Source: Acidobacteriota bacterium
GTDB lineage: Bacteria > Acidobacteriota > UBA6911 > JACQSX01
Length of the DNA stretch: 12,063 nucleotides
Assembly: GCA_016199665.1 (NCBI GenBank)
Contig: JACQGG010000255.1
Coordinates: 1 to 12,063, forward strand
Direction of reading: 5' to 3'
Numbering within the stretch: position 1 is the stretch's first letter; each line of letters opens with the position of its first letter. The position numbers and the translations under genes were made by a program. Positions 1 through 7,189 of this stretch are shown here, one piece after another. Below the pieces are notes generated by a model that made no database searches, was not told the origin of the DNA, and saw only the letters and a program-made list of their open reading frames with translations.

Positions 1-912
1 CAGTTCGGCGCCCGCAACGGCGACTTCGTTCCGGTCGCTTTTAACACGCTTCCGCCGGCCGGCCTGCTGGCGCCGCCTCCCGCATTCCCGCTGGCCGGCC
101 TCTCTCTGGGACTGCTGGGCCACGATGAAAGGCTTCGATTTCCGCGCCAGACGTATGACGTCAAGGACGTTGCCATCATCGACGACCCGTTCGATGTGGC
201 AGTGGGAGAGCTGAATCTCAAGACCGGGCAACTGGTCGGGGGTCTGCGGTGGCGCACATTCTGGAACCAGGACCTGTTGACGGCCCTCCTGGTTCAAAAC
301 TCGGGACGGATTCCGCCCCAGTCGTTTCTCCTTCAGGGACCGGCCCTGTTTCAGAAGGGGCCCAATGAAGAATTCCTGTTCCGCTACGACGCCATCGAGT
401 TCCGCCCCTTCGACACGTTTATCTTTCCATCTCCAGACCTGAACCCGGCTACCGCGTTCCGCGCCGGACCGGGATCTGTGCTCAGCCCCTTCTTCCGCAT
501 GCAGGGGGCGCTTCCCACGGACCTCCCGAGGTCGGTCATGACCGGATCCCAGAGCAGCGTCCTTTCCTCTTTCGGCGACCGCTTCTCGTTCACTTACACC
601 ATCCCTTGCGACCCTGCAGGCAGGCCCGCCGCATTTGAATACATCAATGCGAACCCGACCCGGGGCGGCACATTCAAGATGGAAAACCTGGCGTCGGTCG
701 CGTGCATAAATTCGCGGACATCGAGGCAGCCGGCCGGCTCTTACGATACCCTGACCTTCAGCGGCTTCGGGACCTGGAGTCGAGACAGCGAGCCACACAT
801 CGCGACGGTGCAGATTTCTATCGCGCCGGACGCTCCGTATGTCAGCATCCTGATCGACGGCGGTCAAGTCTCAAACGTCAACACCAAGCCCCCCGAGAAC
901 CCGGTCCCATGA
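1..912 (+). CDS. 3' part of an unrecognised, probably exported protein
   Basis: The frame is open from the first base to the TGA at 910-912, so the start lies outside the window; a GTG at 196 is in frame but has no convincing ribosome binding site, and coding-like sequence continues upstream of it. About 303 residues are visible. They are rich in Pro, Phe, Gly and Ser, with alternating hydrophobic stretches that suggest a beta-rich extracytoplasmic protein. I see no catalytic motif or membrane helix, and I do not recognise the family. A short patch (GELNLKTG followed by an aromatic-rich strand) loosely resembles a patch in the N-terminal part of the Kelch protein at 4673-7189 (GTLDLETG), but this is weak. 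The FadL-type gene starts 62 bases downstream on the same strand with its own ribosome binding site, so the two may be co-transcribed. Function unknown. Confidence 0.75.
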   Translation, partial: QFGARNGDFVPVAFNTLPPAGLLAPPPAFPLAGLSLGLLGHDERLRFPRQTYDVKDVAIIDDPFDVAVGELNLKTGQLVGGLRWRTFWNQDLLTALLVQNSGRIPPQSFLLQGPALFQKGPNEEFLFRYDAIEFRPFDTFIFPSPDLNPATAFRAGPGSVLSPFFRMQGALPTDLPRSVMTGSQSSVLSSFGDRFSFTYTIPCDPAGRPAAFEYINANPTRGGTFKMENLASVACINSRTSRQPAGSYDTLTFSGFGTWSRDSEPHIATVQISIAPDAPYVSILIDGGQVSNVNTKPPENPVP

Positions 913-961
913 CAACGTCGGCGCGCGATTCGGGAAAGGGATATCAAGCCAAGAAACTGAT

Positions 962-970
962 GGGGAGGAG
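962..970 (+). promoter_or_regulatory. Ribosome binding site of FadL copy 1
   Basis: GGGGAGGAG lies 4 bases before the ATG at 975. It supports that start rather than the in-frame ATG at 960, which overlaps the site, or the upstream in-frame extension. The ATG at 975 also puts the hydrophobic signal sequence directly at the N-terminus. Confidence 0.7.
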
Positions 971-974
971 TTGC

Positions 975-2420
975 ATGCACCTTCGATCGGCTGTGCTCGT
1001 TGTGAGTGTATTCCTGGCCTTCTGTCCGGGGCTCCGTGCATCCGCATTTTCCATCAATGAGCTCGGCGCGCGCGCCATGGGCATGGCCGGGGCTTTCGTG
1101 GCGATTGCCGATGACGGATCCGCTCTCTACTACAACCCGGCAGGAATCGCGTTTCAGAAGGGCCTCCTGATGGAGATGGACAGCCTGGCCGTAGTGGGGC
1201 TGTTTCGCTTTAAGCCATCGGACACGCCGCCAGGCCAGTACGTGCCGACCAAGGGGTTCAACATGGCCTTCAGCCCGAAGTTGATTCCCGTTTCCAATCT
1301 CTACATGACCAAGAGCACCGAAGGGAAGTGGGCATTCGGTTTCGGCGCCTTTGCACCCTTCGGCCTTGCCGCCAATTCGGGTACTTTCAAAGATTCGGAC
1401 CCGCCGCTCACGAAATTTGTGGGCCGCTATGCCGGCACGCGCCCCCGCCTGGAATCGATCTGGCTGCAGCCCACGGTCGCCTATCGGATCAACGACAACA
1501 ACAGTCTGGCGCTGGGCGTTGCATTGGTCCATACGCACCTGCTGATTGAAAAGAGCTTTCTGAATCCCCGAGACGACGCGATCACATTCGGCGAAGTTCT
1601 GGCGCCGAGGGTCTTTCCCGGACTCAACAAGGACCAGGCGGCCCGTTCCATCGCCCGCCTGCTGCCGGAAGGCCGTTCCCGCGTCGCAGGAACCAGCAAC
1701 AGCCCGGGGTTTGTCGTGGGATATCTCATGAAGAAGCCCGGGGCTAACATGAGCTTCGGCATCATGTATCGCAGCGCCGTCACACACCACCTGGAGGGCA
1801 AGGCCTCTTTTGCCTTTACCGACGACTATGCGCTGAAATCCTTTATCGGCGCCGACACCGTTTACAAGCTCTTTCCAACACAGCCCGTCAAAGGGAAGTT
1901 CACCACGCCCTCCAATTTGCAGGTCGGCGTCGCCAAGTCGATGGGGAGCATGACGGTCGCCTTCGATTTTCAGTTGCAGGATTTCAACCGCTTTAAGACT
2001 GTTCCCTTGACCTTCACCCAGACGGCGCGCAACGCGGGCACGGCGCTCCCCGACGAGCAGACGCTGGTGTTTGACTTTGTAAACTCCTACCAGCTTCATT
2101 TTGGAGTCGAAAAGCGCTGGAGCGACAAGATGGTAGTGCGGGCGGGGTACACTTTTGATCATACGCCGGTGCCGGACAAGAGTGTCGGCCCGTTTTTCCC
2201 GGACAGCAGCCGGAATAACTTGACGTTCGGGGTTTCCCGGCAGCGCCGCAACATGGAGTTCAGCTTTTTTTATCAGGCCATGTTCTTCCGGGACCGAACC
2301 ACCAACGTCGCGGCCAATGCCGTCAACTTCACCAACGGCCTCTATAGCACTTATACCAACCTGTTCGGACTCGGGCTGCGGCTCAACGTCGGTGGCACGA
2401 CCATCGGCGCGACCCGATAA
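975..2420 (+). CDS. FadL/OmpP1/TodX-type outer membrane transporter (copy 1)
   Basis: This 481-residue protein belongs to the FadL family of outer membrane beta-barrels, which move fatty acids and other hydrophobic compounds across the outer membrane. Residues 1-24 are a signal peptide ending in ASA. The mature N-terminus carries the family hallmark: INELGARAMGMAGAFVAIAD followed by the NPAG motif at residues 54-57, which corresponds to the N-terminal hatch of FadL. The rest is a series of amphipathic strands with conserved turns such as HTPVPDKSVGPFFPDSSR near the C-terminus. Its length is slightly above that of E. coli FadL. It follows the upstream gene by 62 bases and is followed by a GC hairpin. 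It is closely related along its whole length to the minus-strand gene at 9637-11076, but has no adjacent SGNH gene. The substrate cannot be told from the sequence. Confidence 0.9.
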   Translation: MHLRSAVLVVSVFLAFCPGLRASAFSINELGARAMGMAGAFVAIADDGSALYYNPAGIAFQKGLLMEMDSLAVVGLFRFKPSDTPPGQYVPTKGFNMAFSPKLIPVSNLYMTKSTEGKWAFGFGAFAPFGLAANSGTFKDSDPPLTKFVGRYAGTRPRLESIWLQPTVAYRINDNNSLALGVALVHTHLLIEKSFLNPRDDAITFGEVLAPRVFPGLNKDQAARSIARLLPEGRSRVAGTSNSPGFVVGYLMKKPGANMSFGIMYRSAVTHHLEGKASFAFTDDYALKSFIGADTVYKLFPTQPVKGKFTTPSNLQVGVAKSMGSMTVAFDFQLQDFNRFKTVPLTFTQTARNAGTALPDEQTLVFDFVNSYQLHFGVEKRWSDKMVVRAGYTFDHTPVPDKSVGPFFPDSSRNNLTFGVSRQRRNMEFSFFYQAMFFRDRTTNVAANAVNFTNGLYSTYTNLFGLGLRLNVGGTTIGATR

Positions 2421-2432
2421 GAATGCCGCATT

Positions 2433-2455
2433 GGCGGGTCCTGCCTTTACCCGCC
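2433..2455. terminator. GC hairpin after FadL copy 1, possible terminator
   Basis: GGCGGGT at 2433-2439 pairs perfectly with ACCCGCC at 2449-2455 around a 9-base loop, starting 12 bases after the stop codon. There is no T run after it, so it is only terminator-like; it could instead belong to the repeat element that begins at 2461. Confidence 0.35.
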
Positions 2456-2460
2456 CGCGC

Positions 2461-2553
2461 AGAATTTGGGGACAGACAGCAAATTCTCTGGCCCAAAATT
2501 TCAGGCTCGGGCTGGAAGAATTCGGTATCTGTCCCCAAATTCTGTCCCCAAAT
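2461..2553. repeat. REP-like inverted-repeat element with GGGGACAGA arms
   Basis: The left arm AGAATTTGGGGACAGA (2461-2476) is matched by a perfect 16-base reverse complement at 2528-2543. The pairing continues inward imperfectly (AATTCTCTGGCCC against GGGCTGGAAGAATT), so the whole stretch can fold into one long hairpin with its loop near 2495-2507. The right arm is then repeated in tandem: CTGTCCCCAAAT occurs at 2529-2540 and again at 2542-2553. Elements with GGGGACAGA arms recur in many bacterial genomes and are often linked with IS200-like/RAYT transposases; that link is recalled knowledge, and no transposase lies in this window. Confidence 0.75.
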
Positions 2554-2666
2554 CCTGCGCCATAGTGGAGACCGCGGATAGCAGGCTGGTTGGCTTCAAC
2601 GCTCAGCGTAAGGCTCTTGACTTCTTGCGCACATAGCAGGCGGTGCGGCAATTCGGCCTATTTACA

Positions 2667-2695
2667 TTGACCCTGATTTTAATTACTCTTATCAG
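2667..2695 (+). promoter_or_regulatory. Possible sigma70-type promoter upstream of the barrel-domain gene
   Basis: TTGACC at 2667-2672 and TATCAG at 2690-2695 are separated by 17 bases in an AT-rich patch of otherwise GC-rich DNA. This would give a 5' untranslated leader of roughly 230 bases, which is long, so a closer promoter may exist. Weak prediction. Confidence 0.3.
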
Positions 2696-2933
2696 GCATC
2701 AAGCCGGGTTTGCGGTTCGGATTTCCTGCTGCCCCTGTGTTGCGCGGGGTATGAGAGGGTGTGATCATGGTGAGTTCTTGGCGCCAAAGGCCGTCTCAGC
2801 GCAGTTCAGGAGCTCCAAATTCCACTGTGCTGCAAACGATATATCCTGTACCCACCAGGGGAATATCTGGAGTGATACTCGTTCGCAGTCGGGACAGGTG
2901 ACGGCAGCATCAATTCAAAAGGAAAGGAGCATT

Positions 2934-4067
2934 ATGCGCAGTAGATCGAAACAATGCATTATAGTTGCGGCTTGCCTCCTCGGGTTTTGGGCGGTGGGCT
3001 TTAGCGGTCAGTTGGGAGGAAGCAAAGGGAGCAATAGTGTGCCTGGGCACCTCGAGGAAACTAAAGAGGCAATTCTCGCTCAGGACCCTCTCCTTGCCCG
3101 CAGCGGTCCGACCGGTCGCACGGCAGTGCCTCCTACCGTTCTGGCCGTTGACGTCGAAAAGATTGTCATCTATGTTGCGGACGTAGCCTTTGACAGGTTC
3201 ACAACCACTCCCGCTCCGACCGAGGTGCAACCGAGGGCGTTCGCGTCAAACGTCGGCCTAGGCGACATTGTAGCTGTGAATGGCAAGCCTGCCAGGGGAA
3301 CCTGGTTCCTGCGTGCGTCGACAGTGCTCAGCACCCCAAACCCCGGCCCAACCACCGGCATCGCCATTGCCGACACTGAACGACTGGCAATAGTGGATCA
3401 GATCTTTGAAATCCAGCAGGCTGACGGTAAAGAAGTGGGAACCATTGTCTCCTATGGTCCCGGCTTTGGTCCTCAGCCGGTAGGAGCGCCCGCGGCACAA
3501 CGGCTCAGCAACTTGGCCGTTATTGGCGGAACGGGCGCCTATCTTGGGGTTCGCGGCCAACTCGGCACTACGGGCTTCGGCCCCGACAAACCGCCAATTC
3601 GTTTTGCCTCTGCTTCGGAAATCCCCGCGCTTCGACGGGTTTTTGGTGGGGGTACGCTCAACTTTGTTGTACACCTGATCCCAGCAACCGCGCCCGAAGT
3701 CGTAGAACTGGCCAACGACCGGCCCGCTGTATTCCACGCCTCGGATCATGTCTTGGTCACGGCTGCCAATCCCGCCAGCCCCGGTGAAGTTCTCTCCATG
3801 CTGGCGCGAGGGTTGGGGCCCACCAGACCGGGCGTGGATCCCGGCAACCCATTCCCGAGGGAGCCCCTCAACCTGGTAAATTCGCCAGTGGAAATTCTCG
3901 TTGACGGTACACCGGCACAAGTTGTGTTTGCCGGCGGGGAGCCCGGCTCGGTCAATGTCTACTCAGTCGACTTCCGCCTTCCCACCAGTACTAAATCGGG
4001 TCGAAGTACCCTTCAAATCCGAGCCGGTCACATGAATGGGCTTGAATTCTCCATACCGGTTCGTTGA
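2934..4067 (+). CDS. Secreted protein: dirigent/allene-oxide-cyclase-like barrel plus acidobacterial C-terminal domain
   Basis: The ATG at 2934 is preceded by AAAGGAG at 2923-2929, 4 bases away, and opens directly into a signal peptide (residues 1-25), so I reject longer in-frame versions. The product is 377 residues. Residues ~108-250 look like the small beta-barrel shared by dirigent proteins and plant allene oxide cyclase: RGTWFLR, then DQIFEIQQADGKEVGTIVSYG, then LAVIGGTGAYLGVRGQ, the last being the family's signature turn. Residues ~254-377 match the short form of the TIGR03437-type domain common in Acidobacteria (LGPTRPGVDPGNPFP, NSPVEILVDG, YSVDFRLP). In plants the barrel binds hydrophobic intermediates or guides radical coupling; bacterial versions have no established reaction that I know of, so I infer ligand binding outside the cell at most. 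A hairpin follows the stop codon. The gene faces the Kelch gene tail to tail. Confidence 0.8.
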   Translation: MRSRSKQCIIVAACLLGFWAVGFSGQLGGSKGSNSVPGHLEETKEAILAQDPLLARSGPTGRTAVPPTVLAVDVEKIVIYVADVAFDRFTTTPAPTEVQPRAFASNVGLGDIVAVNGKPARGTWFLRASTVLSTPNPGPTTGIAIADTERLAIVDQIFEIQQADGKEVGTIVSYGPGFGPQPVGAPAAQRLSNLAVIGGTGAYLGVRGQLGTTGFGPDKPPIRFASASEIPALRRVFGGGTLNFVVHLIPATAPEVVELANDRPAVFHASDHVLVTAANPASPGEVLSMLARGLGPTRPGVDPGNPFPREPLNLVNSPVEILVDGTPAQVVFAGGEPGSVNVYSVDFRLPTSTKSGRSTLQIRAGHMNGLEFSIPVR

Positions 4068-4077
4068 AGACTGATGG

Positions 4078-4104
4078 GGGATGGGCCCGATTCCAGCCCA
4101 TCCC
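4078..4104. terminator. Hairpin after the barrel-domain gene, possible terminator
   Basis: GGGATGGGC (4078-4086) pairs perfectly with GCCCATCCC (4096-4104) around a 9-base loop, starting 10 bases after the stop codon at 4067. The flanks TGATG and CATCA (4072-4076 and 4108-4112) could extend the stem with a bulge. There is no T run on either side, so termination is only likely, not shown. Confidence 0.45.
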
Positions 4105-4129
4105 TCTCATCAACGAGTCAGGGTGCCCG

Positions 4130-4210
4130 CTACACTTCAAAGACCGTGAGCAGGCCAGTAGGTGCCTTGTCGTAGCTCCGGACCAAATGCGGGGAGTAGT
4201 CAAATTTCAC
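4130..4210 (-). pseudogene. N-terminal fragment of a RelE/ParE-like toxin
   Basis: From a GTG at 4210-4208 the minus strand reads 26 codons to a TAG at 4132-4130. The first 17 residues, VKFDYSPHLVRSYDKAP, match the usual N-terminus of RelE/ParE-superfamily toxins, in which an initial beta strand is followed by an (F/L)xRxYxKxP helix start. After KAP the resemblance stops, and the frame ends 9 codons later, whereas intact toxins have about 85-100 residues. The GTG overlaps the TGA of the antitoxin-like fragment by four bases (GTGA), as is common in type II toxin-antitoxin operons. The catalytic C-terminal part is missing, so it should be inactive. The match is by eye over a short stretch. Confidence 0.5.
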
Positions 4211-4380
4211 GGAGTCGAGCGCTTACGTTTTCTAACGCGTAGCTTCTTGGCTTCTTTGTGCAGTGAACCGATGAACCGCTTGTGCGTGTCAAACGGGCCA
4301 TAAGAACGGCCTTTCCTAAATTCTTCCAGGCTTTGGGCAATGCCGCGGTCAACGATATAATAACCAACATTGCCTCGGAC
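4207..4380 (-). pseudogene. C-terminal fragment of an antitoxin-like protein
   Basis: On the minus strand a 57-codon frame without a start codon runs from a stop at 4383-4381 to the TGA at 4209-4207. Residues 11-46 (DRGIAQSLEEF, then KGRSYGPFDTH, then a Lys/Arg-rich tail) resemble the C-terminal end of type II antitoxins that pair with RelE/ParE toxins, where a GR-x-(Y/F)GPF motif precedes a basic tail. Its stop overlaps the start of the toxin-like fragment. The first ~10 codons overlap the Abi_C remnant in another frame and are probably not part of the original gene; the join lies near 4350-4360. The N-terminal DNA-binding or dimerisation part is absent. Family assignment is tentative. Confidence 0.45.
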
Positions 4381-4672
4381 TCATGAAGGACAGCATCGTT
4401 TGGGTGAGCGCTGCTGGCCAGATTTCGTACTGGATTCAGAGCGTCAATGATGGCTGCCATCGACTTGAGCACTCGATCGATGTCCGCTGCACGTGGCTCT
4501 CGAACAACGAGAGCTGGGTGATGGGACCTGAGCAGCTTGTACAAATCTGTTACAGAACTATCGCCTTGGAACGTGAGTCCAGCTTTCGTCGCAATGGCTT
4601 TAAGGTATCCGTGAAGAGCGGTGTGGATTCGGTCTACGCCGCTGGCTGCACCGCGGGAGTGAATGAGAATCC
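4350..4672 (-). pseudogene. C-terminal remnant of an abortive-infection (Abi_C) family protein
   Basis: Reading the minus strand from 4670 gives about 104 codons that strongly resemble the C-terminal domain of abortive infection family proteins (Abi_C type): GVDRIHTALHGYLKAIATKA, then DLYKLLRSHHPAL, then DIDRVLKSMAAIIDALNPVR, then the hallmark RNxASxAHPN followed by EAMLVI. There is no start codon before the recognisable part, and upstream the frame merely runs out of frame into the end of the Kelch gene. An ATG at 4544 exists but would begin inside the domain. After codon ~104 the similarity ends at the join to the antitoxin-like fragment, though the frame stays open to a TGA at 4202-4200. 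Intact members are phage-defence proteins with a longer N-terminal part, so this is a truncated remnant. Confidence 0.65.
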
Positions 4673-7189
4673 CTACCGGACGGATAGGGCGGCGCGGTTC
4701 GACTGCACGCCGGCGACTGTTACAATCACCGGAACATTGTTCAGCCTGGGACTGTCCAACGGCACAATCACCCTCAGCTCATAGATCCCGACCTCGCGCG
4801 GAGCAAGCGTGGAAGAAACGATCTGTGCCGCTCTTCCGCCAATCGTCACTCTTGGCGAAAAAATCGTTTCGTTCGGCGTCTCTCCGTCGCCGTGTTCCCC
4901 ATTCTCCAGAGTTGGGGAGACAAGACCGAGACCGGTCACTTGAATGGCAACGGTTTCGCCCGGACGCGCCGGATGCGACGGATGATTTAACATTCCGTCA
5001 GAGTTGCGCGCCACGGCGCTGGCTCCCTCCAGGAAAGTCACTTCGCGATGCTCCCCGTAATGGTGAACATATATGCCAGGGGCAGCCGCCAAGACGGGGA
5101 TTTCGAGCGGAGGTTGCTGTTCCGCGGATCCTTCTTTCAGATAGGCCAGCGGCACTTTCCTGCGATTCCTGCTGCTGGCCACGACACTGTAAGGAATCTG
5201 GAATTCCACTCGCGTAGGGCTCACTGAGAAGATGGGCGCCGGGATCCTATCCACCAAAACTTGAACACCGTTTAGTCTTGTGGTGACATCTGCGGTGAAG
5301 ATCCCTTCTTCAAGTCTGACAAACGGCGCTGTCTCGGTTGAGTTTGCGAGATTGCGTCCCAAGATCACGGCCCGGGCGCCTGGACTCAGGTCGATGGGAG
5401 CAACAGTTCCAGCGGCAGCGCTGAGGACGTCAATGGATGTAAAAACCGGACGGCTGTTACAGACTGTCCAGCCGAGCGCGGGATCATAGAGCTGAACAAC
5501 GTTGCTCAATCCGCCCGGAGCAGTATCGGCACCCACCATGGTTCGCCCCCCTGCAACGTAAAACTTCCTGTTTAGAATCGCCGCTCCGCTGCCGGTAGTA
5601 GAAACGGGCGCCTCATGGCCGTCCCTCCAAGCGTTCTGCGATAGTTCAAGGATCTGCATCCGTTGATCATCCGTCGGCCCATCTAAGCTGAGACGGCCCC
5701 CAACCAAGTAAATGCGCCCGGCCAGGAAACCGGCCGACGCATCGTAGACGGCTCTAAGCATCAAAGGTCCCGAGGACCAGGAATTGGTCCGGGTATTGTA
5801 GATAAAGACCCGGTTTGTAACCTGATCGCCCGCAACTCGGCCACCCACTTGATAGAGGCTCTCACCGACCGCAACCAGACTGGCGCCGGCCACAGCCAAG
5901 GGCGCCCTTGCACCCTGCCGCCATGTGTCCGCCACGGTGTCATAGATCTGGACGTCCTGGCTGAGCAGGAGCCTACCCTGAGCATCACTCGTCCACCCAC
6001 CAATTACGTAGATGCTATTGCCCACAGCGCCTGCTCCTGCCTGAGCCACAGCAATAGGCGCTGGAGAGGCGACCGTCCAGCGACCGATATCGGCATCGAG
6101 AACCTGAACCACTCCCGTAGGCGCTGCGTCAGACCAGATCCAGCCACCCACCGCGTATATCCTGTTTCCCACAACGGCGCTCTGGGACGCAGTTACAGCC
6201 AGGGGCATGGGAGCGCCCCTTTCCCACCGGTTGGCGGCCGCATTGTAGATCTGAACTTGGTTTGTCACGGGCGAACCGTCGAATCCACCCAACTGGTACA
6301 GACGCCCCCCAACCGCCACGAGCCCTGCGCCGTGTGTCACGGCTGAAGGCTGGCACGGAGGATCGGGAATCTCTCCCGGAATTTCCCGCAACTCGAAAGT
6401 GACCAATTCAAAATGCGGGTGAAAAAACGCGCTGTCCGGCAACAGAATACCGTCGGGATTGGTTTCGTCGCTGGGACAGTTCTGTGGCGGAAAGCCAGGC
6501 AAGCAACCGGTGGGGTTGGCAAAGTAGAACCTTCCCTGGTCTCCAAACGCAAAGGGTGGAAACAAACCCAGTTTTGGAAAGACCGTCACAGGCGCGATGG
6601 TCTCTCCGCGAAATTCAAAGCCGGTGATCCTCCCTCCAGAGTCTGCGCTAAACTTTCCTTCTCTGAATACCCGGGGACGGTCCGAAAACGGCAGTGGAAT
6701 GGGAAGATCTACTGGCGGATAGTCATTAGGAAAGCCAAATGGGATACGAATGTTCTTATCGACGCTTGCGATGACGCTGTTCTGAAAAAGAGCGTGAATT
6801 TCAATTTCCACAGCGCCGGTTTCGAGGTCAAGCGTCCCCCGGCTGTCCACCAGTTCACTGTTGAAGGCCCGATTGCGGACGAGCCTGTAAGTCTGGCCTC
6901 CGGGAAACGCAATACCGTCGTCGATTCCGACTCCGTTGAAAAGGACACTGAACTCAACTTTTTTTCCCACCGGTTCATCAAAACGGAATTCAATCCATCC
7001 GCTGAGCCGTGTCTTGCCGGGGACGGCGCGCCCCCTGTAAAACGCCGGAAAGTTGAAGAACTCATCACCGAAGGCACTCTCCGCCGAGTCTAACGGCCCA
7101 GCCAGCCGCCTGGAAGCAGGAAGCACGATCGCGCCATAGAGACTGCAGCAGAACCCTAGCAGGACTAACAAAGCTACCGACTTTTTCAT
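4673..7189 (-). CDS. Large secreted Kelch-repeat protein with acidobacterial C-terminal domain
   Basis: The 838-residue product starts at the ATG at 7189-7187; a GTG directly before it (7192-7190) is also possible, with GGAG at 7203-7200 serving either. Residues 1-20 are a signal peptide (KKSVALLVLLGFCCSLYGA). Residues ~25-280 are a beta-rich region I do not recognise. Residues ~285-580 contain six Kelch repeats of about 48 residues, each with the pattern V(G)xxxYxxGG, then VQIYD/N-like strand, then a W six residues later (for example NRIYAVGGWIW and VQIYDTVADTWRQG), forming a beta-propeller. Residues ~587-838 are a TIGR03437-type domain ending in the typical GVQSNRAALSVR. Kelch propellers bind proteins or glycans; some related folds are oxidases, but I see no catalytic signature. 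It is divergent from the TfoX-remnant/membrane-protein side and convergent with the barrel gene. Its stop abuts the Abi_C remnant directly. Confidence 0.88.
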   Translation of the reverse strand: MKKSVALLVLLGFCCSLYGAIVLPASRRLAGPLDSAESAFGDEFFNFPAFYRGRAVPGKTRLSGWIEFRFDEPVGKKVEFSVLFNGVGIDDGIAFPGGQTYRLVRNRAFNSELVDSRGTLDLETGAVEIEIHALFQNSVIASVDKNIRIPFGFPNDYPPVDLPIPLPFSDRPRVFREGKFSADSGGRITGFEFRGETIAPVTVFPKLGLFPPFAFGDQGRFYFANPTGCLPGFPPQNCPSDETNPDGILLPDSAFFHPHFELVTFELREIPGEIPDPPCQPSAVTHGAGLVAVGGRLYQLGGFDGSPVTNQVQIYNAAANRWERGAPMPLAVTASQSAVVGNRIYAVGGWIWSDAAPTGVVQVLDADIGRWTVASPAPIAVAQAGAGAVGNSIYVIGGWTSDAQGRLLLSQDVQIYDTVADTWRQGARAPLAVAGASLVAVGESLYQVGGRVAGDQVTNRVFIYNTRTNSWSSGPLMLRAVYDASAGFLAGRIYLVGGRLSLDGPTDDQRMQILELSQNAWRDGHEAPVSTTGSGAAILNRKFYVAGGRTMVGADTAPGGLSNVVQLYDPALGWTVCNSRPVFTSIDVLSAAAGTVAPIDLSPGARAVILGRNLANSTETAPFVRLEEGIFTADVTTRLNGVQVLVDRIPAPIFSVSPTRVEFQIPYSVVASSRNRRKVPLAYLKEGSAEQQPPLEIPVLAAAPGIYVHHYGEHREVTFLEGASAVARNSDGMLNHPSHPARPGETVAIQVTGLGLVSPTLENGEHGDGETPNETIFSPRVTIGGRAAQIVSSTLAPREVGIYELRVIVPLDSPRLNNVPVIVTVAGVQSNRAALSVR

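Larger units (their letters stand above)
2421..2933. other. Intergenic region with REP-like element; rest non-coding
   Basis: This 513-base gap lies between FadL copy 1 and the barrel-domain gene. It contains the hairpin at 2433-2455, the inverted-repeat element at 2461-2553 and a possible promoter near 2667-2695. In frames extended upstream from the next gene, the translation from about 2643 is rich in Cys and His, has no recognisable domain and no ribosome binding site, so I read it as non-coding. From 2554 to 2660 and from 2700 to 2910 I see no further structure. Confidence 0.6.
4068..4672. other. Gene-free stretch filled with minus-strand gene remnants
   Basis: This 605-base gap between two convergent secreted-protein genes has no intact gene. 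It holds the hairpin at 4078-4104 and, reading on the minus strand from high to low coordinate, the tail of an Abi_C-type protein (4672 to ~4350), the tail of an antitoxin-like protein (to 4207) and the first codons of a toxin-like protein (4210 to 4130). The plus-strand open frames here do not resemble any protein. Confidence 0.6.

Noticed and set aside
702..974. Upstream extension of FadL copy 1 overlapping the first gene
   Set aside because: The extension is Arg-rich, overlaps the upstream coding region in another frame and would place the signal peptide internally; the ATG at 975 has a strong ribosome binding site.
864..2651. A 595-codon open frame on the minus strand across the whole of FadL copy 1
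   Set aside because: It is the complement of a clear FadL gene with signal peptide and family motifs. A similar antisense frame overlies FadL copy 2, as expected from shared codon usage, and its translation resembles no protein.
2643..2933. Upstream extension of the barrel-domain gene by ~97 codons
   Set aside because: No ribosome binding site, Cys/His-rich non-protein-like translation, and it would bury the signal peptide; AAAGGAG before the ATG at 2934 gives a better start.
4383..4784. A 133-codon plus-strand frame over the Abi_C remnant and the Kelch 3' end
   Set aside because: No family resemblance; it is antisense to the Abi_C and TIGR03437-type sequences, both of which are recognisable on the minus strand.
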